Of a stretch of DNA of 64,000 bases, positions 59,501-64,000 are shown one piece after another (position 1 is the first letter of the stretch; every line of letters begins with the position of its first letter). The notes beneath the pieces were generated by a model. The model did no database searches and was not told the DNA's origin. It was given only the letters and a program-made list of their open reading frames with translations. This DNA is from Meandrina meandrites. Taxonomy: Eukaryota > Cnidaria > Anthozoa > Scleractinia > Meandrinidae. The DNA is taken from NCBI GenBank assembly GCA_963693305.1, contig OY855912.1, positions 9,465,001-9,529,000 on the forward strand, read 5' to 3'. The position numbers and the translations under genes are program-made.

Positions 59501-60171
59501 AAATGGCCGCTATCGTTGAAGTAGTGTTAAATTTTGTCTTGCCCAAGCCTTAAACTATGGGGACGTTACACTCCATTCCTCTTCCATCTTGTCAAGATTT
59601 GACAACAGTTTCCCGCCGCCCGAATCTCTCAGCATGTTTGCGTTTCTGTAACACGCGGAAAATCACGTTAATGGGTATAATTTGAGCTGCAAATAACTAA
59701 ATTGTGAGCCCTATTTGAGTGAATAGCTTAGCTCCAGGAACAGACGAAAACGAAACATTTTTCAGACGTTTGGCGTAGACGAGGCAAGATCTCGCCGAAG
59801 GCACGAGCCGCTAGAGGGCCATTTGGGCGTGCTTCCCAGAAAGTTTTAAACTCTAAAAGCACTGCAACGCTGTTTTCAGCATTTTTGTAAGGTGTTTCTT
59901 CAGAAAAATCAGGCTTGTTCTACTGGCGATTATTTTCCAACTAAACGTATTTTGTTTTCAATTTTGGATTAAAATCTACACAAGGCAAGTGCCTTGTCTT
60001 TGCCTCTTGCCACGTTTATTGCAGATTGCACGATTTTGTTCTGTCTTAAGCTCAGTATCTCAGTTTTACATTGAAGGTATCTTTCTGCGAAAAAAAACTT
60101 GCAAAATATTAACTTTTTCATGCCTATACGCCAGGAATACTCTACAAAGTTTGAAATAACTCCATTTGAAA

Positions 60172-61157
60172 ATGGCACAAGTTGTGACATCCCAACCCGG
60201 AACGACTGTTGTTATACAACAAACCCAAGTTCTGAGGGACTGGAATTCAGGCGTGTTTGCCTGCTTTGATGATTTTGGCAGCTGTAAGTTAACCGTGTTT
60301 TATTAGTTTGTTTTTGAGTTATTTAATGATATTTTTTATCACACACAAAGCGGTGCATTATAGGGTCATCACGCAAAGCTTCACACACAAGCTTCTTGTC
60401 ACGCGTGACAATATAGCGGAAGTTAAGTTGCGTGATTCAGTTTTGTTGTTTGTTTCCAGGCCTTATGGGCTTGTGCTGCCCTTGCATCCAGTTGTGCAAC
60501 GTCTCCAGCCGTATGGGTGAAGGGTTCCTCTATGGTTGCTGCTGTTCGGAGATTGCTCCATTCACCCTCAGGGCCAAGCTAAGAGCAGAGCAGCATATCC
60601 AGGTAAGTACACTTTTGAAAATTGCTGCCAAATTACTACAGTTCAAGTCTTGCGCTCTGTGGTCTGTTTCTAAGCATAGAAACGAAAAGATTAGTCGTTC
60701 ACAGTCTGAGAGGGCCTGGGCATTTTTAACGGTTGTTGAAAGTACCTACTGGCGTGCAGTCTAGTAGATAGTAGGTCCACATCAGGACTCCGGTCTTGCC
60801 AATTGTAGCAACCTACTTTATTAAATAAACCATGAATGTATGTATGTTTTCCCTTAGTCTGTCGAGCGAGAAGCAGAAGAAGCGAGAGAATAAATCATGA
60901 TCAATGGCCGCGCGTAAAACACACGCCAGTTTCCCCAATCGCTTCTTTTTCGCTTCGCGTTCGACGTCGTAGGGTTAAAGAGAGACAGTTCGTAGTCCAA
61001 AGACAAGGTTCTGTTTTTAGCTTATCTTTTATCACTCTCCTGACCTTTGTTGTTCTTTTATCAGGGCTCTCTTTGCAACGATGCCTTGCTTATCATGTTC
61101 TGCACCAACTGTGTTTTGTGCCAGATGGACCGCGAACTTAAAGCCGTTGGCAAGTGA
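60172..61157 (+). CDS. PLAC8-family cysteine-rich protein, gene D (3 exons, 115 aa)
   Basis: The exons are 60172-60283, 60460-60602 and 61065-61157, with GT-AG introns and the same phases as genes A, B and C. The protein has only about 20 residues before the domain, so it is the minimal form: MAQVVTSQPGTTVVIQQ, then RDWNSGVFACFDDFGS, CLMGLCCPCIQLC, SSRMGEGFLYGCCCSE and GSLCNDALLIMFCTNCVLCQ, ending ELKAVGK. It keeps the CCPC motif, unlike genes A and C, while exon 1 has ACFDD in place of CGCFED. It lies on the strand opposite the other three and about 29 kb from gene C, so it may be an older paralog. AATAAA at 61488 can serve as polyadenylation signal. The role is unknown beyond the family's membrane association. 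Confidence 0.9.
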
Positions 61158-61578
61158 ACAACTTTACTCCGTGATGAGGAGAGGGATGTCCATGCATCGT
61201 TTTAGGCCTGTTTTGGCTTTATACACTTATCTCTTTTATTTCAGTGCGAGGAAATTGGCTACATTAAAGCGTTGTATTAGATATTTTGATTTTAACTTGT
61301 CTATGGTTTGATTACAGTCAAGTATCTTTTTTTAGAGGGGTTGTTTATTTTCAGTTCAGTTCGGTTTTAAAGCATGGTGTGTGTTTAAATTTTTTCAGTA
61401 TTTTATCTTATTTTCACGCTGTAGAGCCAGATTATATATCCAATGCACCGTTGCAAAATTGTAACCCGTAAGTAAGAAACCGTACTTAATAAAGTGCAGT
61501 TTTTACCCATTTACCAAGTTGTGATTTGTTTGTCGACTGTCAAGCAACACAGTGGAACTCCGGTTTAATGAACCCTTT
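61158..61578. other. PLAC8 gene D 3' UTR and spacer
   Basis: AATAAA lies at 61488-61493, about 330 bases after the stop. Nothing else is present before the palindrome at 61,579. Confidence 0.5.
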
Positions 61579-61741
61579 AGTAGTAATATCGGAGTCTGAC
61601 TAAAACCACCTCGGGCGCACCCACCTAATTTTTCCTATTTCCGAGACTAGTACTCAGGGGATAAACCCCTTCCTACTAGTCACGTCATAGGAAAAGGTGG
61701 GAGCTGCTCGGTAGTTTTAGTCAGACTCCGATATTACTACT
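61579..61741. repeat. 163-bp palindrome, possible terminal repeat of the element to its right
   Basis: AGTAGTAATATCGGAGTCTG continuing into ACTAAAAC at the left is perfectly inverted at the right end (28 bp). The inner parts also match imperfectly (CCCACCT, TTTTTCCTAT). It begins AG and ends CT, as Polinton/Maverick ends do. No direct target duplication flanks the palindrome itself, so it is not obviously an independent MITE. Confidence 0.7.
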
Positions 61742-61828
61742 CGGAAGAAAAGAACAAAACCGAATTAACAAACGAGCCGCGGCGGCGTAACACCCATTTA
61801 GAGGAATGCAGCAGTCATGTAAACAACA

Positions 61829-62182
61829 ATGGGACGTGGAAGAAAAGGAATTATTTCCCAAAGTCAAAAAAAAATCAGAAAACCCAAAATCGAACTGGCA
61901 ACCAAGGATATATTTCTAGATCCACCAATACACATTTCAGACGAGCTGCTCACAGCAATGAAAAAAATGAGCCCGCAAGATTTAAAGAACACGCTTATAC
62001 AATCGGAAGAACAACAAGAAGAAGTCGAATTAACAGATATGGAAGAGTACGATTTGACAGGACCAGGAGAGCCGGTTTACGAAACACCAATCATGACGCC
62101 GCAGCTGTACCGCAGAATAATGGCGAATGAGTTTAGCCAGGACCAGGTAGAGTACATAATAAAGAAAAGTTTGCACCTTTAA
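61829..62182 (+). CDS. Hypothetical protein of the virus-like element, 117 aa
   Basis: The ATG (context AACAATGG) lies about 90 bases after the palindrome; the frame is uninterrupted to TAA. The N-terminus is basic and nuclear-localisation-like (MGRGRKG, then KKIRKPK). The middle is charged with a glutamine/glutamate-rich stretch (QSEEQQEEVELTDMEE), and the C-terminal third (PQLYRRIMANEFSQDQVEYI) looks helical. It has no introns and its composition is unlike the neighbouring host gene. I do not recognise the family. Position and basic N-terminus would suit a small accessory or DNA-binding protein, but this is only inference. Confidence 0.55.
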   Translation: MGRGRKGIISQSQKKIRKPKIELATKDIFLDPPIHISDELLTAMKKMSPQDLKNTLIQSEEQQEEVELTDMEEYDLTGPGEPVYETPIMTPQLYRRIMANEFSQDQVEYIIKKSLHL

Positions 62183-62368
62183 GAAGTTAATCGCCAGCAG
62201 CATCAAGAATAGCTTCCACAGCTTGAGCTGTAATAAGTTTGACATCATTCACCCAAAAGGGAGCAGAAAGGTCTTTGAAAGCGCACACAATCGCGTGGAA
62301 CAGCACAATCATACTATATAAACTGTAAATATTTTTGCCACCATTTGGAGAAAAGCAGCAGGTTGTAA
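62183..62368. other. Spacer between element ORFs
   Basis: The 186-base gap is open on the minus strand from a GTG at 62375 to a stop at 62187, but has no ATG before residue 22. It is not called as a gene. Confidence 0.4.
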
Positions 62369-62668
62369 ATGTCACTCACACCCGAGCAAAAAAAGCTTTT
62401 TAATAAAAAACTGGCTGAGATAATGGCGGAAGCAGCGAAAAAGTTCGAAGAAGAAATAAAAAAATATCAAAAAGACCCCTATGTGTATATCGATGGAATG
62501 AAAATCAAGAAGACCCTTAACCAATGCATCCCATACACGGATGAAGCATGGGCAGAATACCTGCGGGACAAAGCGGACAGAGACAATAAACAGCTAATAA
62601 ACTTCATAGATAAAGTTTTTTTCGAAGACGGCGGGCTGCAATTAGAGAAACACGGCATAAGGAAATAA
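62369..62668 (+). CDS. Hypothetical protein of the virus-like element, 99 aa
   Basis: This is an intronless frame from ATG to TAA. It is strongly helical and lysine/glutamate-rich at the N-terminus (LFNKKLAEIMAEAAKKFEEE), which may form a coiled coil. The segment DPYVYIDGMKIKKTLNQC follows, then a charged C-terminus. Its stop lies 2 bases before the next start, an arrangement expected in compact viral or transposon genomes. No family is recognised. Confidence 0.5.
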   Translation: MSLTPEQKKLFNKKLAEIMAEAAKKFEEEIKKYQKDPYVYIDGMKIKKTLNQCIPYTDEAWAEYLRDKADRDNKQLINFIDKVFFEDGGLQLEKHGIRK

Positions 62669-62670
62669 AC

Positions 62671-63084
62671 ATGGATACATTAGAACTGTTACAAGCACTT
62701 CCACAAGAACTTCGAGAAAAAATCTGCAACGAGTATATTGTAATAAAACTCTGGCAGCGTAAAATGCTTGGCTGGGACGAGGTTCGAAAAGAAATTAATA
62801 AAGGCTTTGTAAAAATGAAGCTCAGACAGCGAAAAACTCTTGGCTGGGATAAAGTTCATGCTGCAATTAATGAAGCTCCATTTTGTGATCGCAATAAACA
62901 AATTGTAAGGGTCTTGTTCTGTTATAAATGTGACAGAAGCAGATGTTCGCGAAATGGTCTCTGTAATCTGTGTATTAGGAATGGATTCAGACACTATCTC
63001 GGTTATCCTATTTTTGATGAAAATGTTTATGATGAGTGCTTCAAGAGATCTTTCTTCTCGAAATGGAGAGGAGTCTTTGCGTGA
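62671..63084 (+). CDS. Hypothetical cysteine-rich protein of the virus-like element, 137 aa
   Basis: The ATG has A at -3 and G at +4. Residues 1-20 (LLQALPQELREKICNEYI) resemble an F-box-like helix beginning. Two imperfect copies of about 24 residues follow: IKLWQRKMLGWDEVRKEIN and MKLRQRKTLGWDKVHAAIN. A cysteine cluster CYKCDRSRCSRNGLCNLC then could bind zinc, and FRHYLGYPIFDENVYDE follows near the C-terminus. The function is unknown. The combination of F-box-like start and zinc cluster suggests a protein-interaction role, which is inference. It is convergent with the minus-strand ORF. Confidence 0.55.
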   Translation: MDTLELLQALPQELREKICNEYIVIKLWQRKMLGWDEVRKEINKGFVKMKLRQRKTLGWDKVHAAINEAPFCDRNKQIVRVLFCYKCDRSRCSRNGLCNLCIRNGFRHYLGYPIFDENVYDECFKRSFFSKWRGVFA

Positions 63085-63180
63085 TATTTCTGAGAAGAAG
63101 AAGAACGGAAATCAATATTTAAGTGAAGTTTGTTGAACAAACAACACAAGGGACGACTGTTTATTTTTTCTGCTTTTTGA

Positions 63181-64000
63181 TTACCTATAATAAGAATCAT
63201 CTATTAAAACTAAACTTACAAATGCTTTTTTTGCAATACCTGGGGGCGAGCTAAAAGGATTATAACCAAGTGCAACGAAATACATTCCCAAAGAATCTCC
63301 CTCGTTAAATTTAATTCTTCGATCACCACTTAAACGGGGTGCCACATATTGGTAATTGATACCATGGATATTCCTTGTACTTTCAAATACTTTATGAGAT
63401 ATTGAATCGATGCTAAACTTTACACCTATTTTTTGAAAAGGCCTATCATGATAGTCATTAGAAATTGCTAAACCATCAAGGATGCAAGGAAATGGTACTA
63501 ATACACGAAAGTCATTTCCGAATTTAACATATTTTCTATCACTTGGAGGATTCAATTGTTCCTTTATATCCCAAGTTCCAGGTATTATTATTTTAGGGCG
63601 GAAATCTTTAAACGCATAACCGTTAAGATCAAAATCTTTTTGTAACCTGATTGTATCGTTGTCTATTGTGTAGCCTCGATCATAATTTTTTATTTGAAAA
63701 AAGTTCATATCTAAATTTGTTTGTAGAGTAAAATCGCCGCCGGAATCGAGAAAGAAAACATCATCATAAATAATTCCGTCTATATCTGATTGATACCCCT
63801 TAACACCGTAAATGATTAAAGCGGCCTTTTCACTAGGTGCTGAACCATCATAACCCGGATTTAAAATATCAAAATAGATAGTGTCGTCATTCTTTTCTTT
63901 TAATTTGTAAGTATTAAAAATGATCCTTATATACGGAGGGTTATGGGTGGCAAAGCGTTTGGTGTGGTAGGTAATAGTACTGGAGGCCAACTTGTTTAAA
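63181..64000 (-). CDS. Hypothetical protein, C-terminal 270 aa, open at the window edge (possible jelly-roll structural protein)
   Basis: The minus-strand frame is open from the right edge of the window to a stop at 63181. The first possible start inside is a TTG at 63990 with no ATG nearby, so the N-terminus probably lies outside. The sequence is rich in aromatic and beta-prone residues with many short strands (IRIIFNTYKL, TIYFDILNPGYDG, YVKFGNDFRVLVPFPCILDG, AFVSLVLIDDSYY). There are no cysteine clusters or membrane segments. In a Polinton-type element such a protein would fit the penton-like minor capsid slot, but nothing in the sequence proves this. AATAAA on the minus strand at 63160-63165 gives a polyadenylation signal. 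Confidence 0.6.
   Translation of the reverse strand, partial: LNKLASSTITYHTKRFATHNPPYIRIIFNTYKLKEKNDDTIYFDILNPGYDGSAPSEKAALIIYGVKGYQSDIDGIIYDDVFFLDSGGDFTLQTNLDMNFFQIKNYDRGYTIDNDTIRLQKDFDLNGYAFKDFRPKIIIPGTWDIKEQLNPPSDRKYVKFGNDFRVLVPFPCILDGLAISNDYHDRPFQKIGVKFSIDSISHKVFESTRNIHGINYQYVAPRLSGDRRIKFNEGDSLGMYFVALGYNPFSSPPGIAKKAFVSLVLIDDSYYR

Larger units (their letters stand above)
52540..60171. other. Long gene-free interval between TSR3 and PLAC8 gene D
   Basis: This interval contains two A-rich degenerate repeats (52,830-53,090; 54,690-54,850), a MITE (54419-54588), a hAT-end-like CAGGGTCCGAAATTAACTTT at about 55,403 with no partner end, and a 55-bp-arm hairpin (56359-56500). A CACGTAT repeat lies near 56,945. 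The open frame at 57,370-57,738 lacks an ATG and family motifs. No gene is supported. Confidence 0.5.
61579..64000. mobile_element. Candidate Polinton/Maverick-like (virus-like) large DNA element, left part
   Basis: After the palindrome come intronless ORFs packed tightly. Two plus-strand ORFs are only 2 bases apart, and a long minus-strand ORF converges on them with 96 bases between. This density contrasts with the rest of the window. No polymerase, integrase, ATPase, protease or hexon is inside the window, so the class is inferred from architecture and the AG-type terminus. Confidence 0.5.

Noticed and set aside
59969..60190. Minus-strand frame overlapping the start of PLAC8 gene D
   Set aside because: It is antisense to a well-supported exon and has no domain features.
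62187..62375. 62-residue minus-strand frame filling the gap between two element ORFs
   Set aside because: It would need a GTG start directly after a stop codon; the first ATG is at residue 22, leaving about 41 residues with no recognisable motif.

Overview
The window is eukaryotic nuclear DNA from an animal. It is AT-rich and gene-poor, with split genes that use GT-AG introns. The repeats (coral-type SINE pieces, Penelope-like elements, many small foldback and TIR elements) and the PLAC8/TSR3 gene forms point to a cnidarian, most likely an anthozoan such as a stony coral. That assignment is inference from family resemblance; no search was run.

Layout. 1-830 is the 3' end of a LINE with a poly(A) tail. 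831-31,619 is a tandem PLAC8-family neighbourhood. Three complete three-exon genes lie on the minus strand: A at 5,786-8,092, B at 15,700-18,036 and C at 30,012-31,619. They are separated by diverged duplicated spacers (831-1,951 with 8,385-10,031; 5,137-5,437 with 12,079-12,368; 20,740-23,290 with 25,260-28,610). Penelope, LINE, piggyBac-like TTAA, MITE and SINE insertions sit in these spacers and in the introns. 31,620-42,439 is mostly repeat remnants and contains one unrecognised, possibly decaying multi-exon gene (34,988-38,711). 42,440-43,525 is a CpG-rich 16-bp minisatellite with higher-order structure. 44,080-52,539 is a complete seven-exon TSR3 gene (18S rRNA aminocarboxypropyltransferase) whose introns hold hAT-, mariner-, Penelope- and SINE-derived pieces. 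52,540-60,171 is gene-free apart from hairpins and a small MITE. A fourth PLAC8 gene, D (60,172-61,157, plus strand), is the minimal form without a proline-rich N-terminus.

From 61,579 the character changes. A 163-bp palindrome starting AG and ending CT is followed by compact intronless ORFs, three on plus and one long convergent ORF on minus that runs off the window. This looks like the end of a large virus-like DNA element of Polinton/Maverick type. No hallmark gene (polymerase B, integrase, ATPase, hexon) lies inside the window, so the assignment stays provisional.

The most informative points are: exon structures shared across four PLAC8 paralogs, including a 39-codon insertion in gene B; an empty-site comparison that defines a 429-bp transposon; two Penelope remnants sharing a hammerhead-like CTGAAGA-stem-GAAA motif; a TTAA MITE family whose internal hairpin has swapped stem sequence while keeping pairing; the 16-bp minisatellite; and the putative Polinton terminus.
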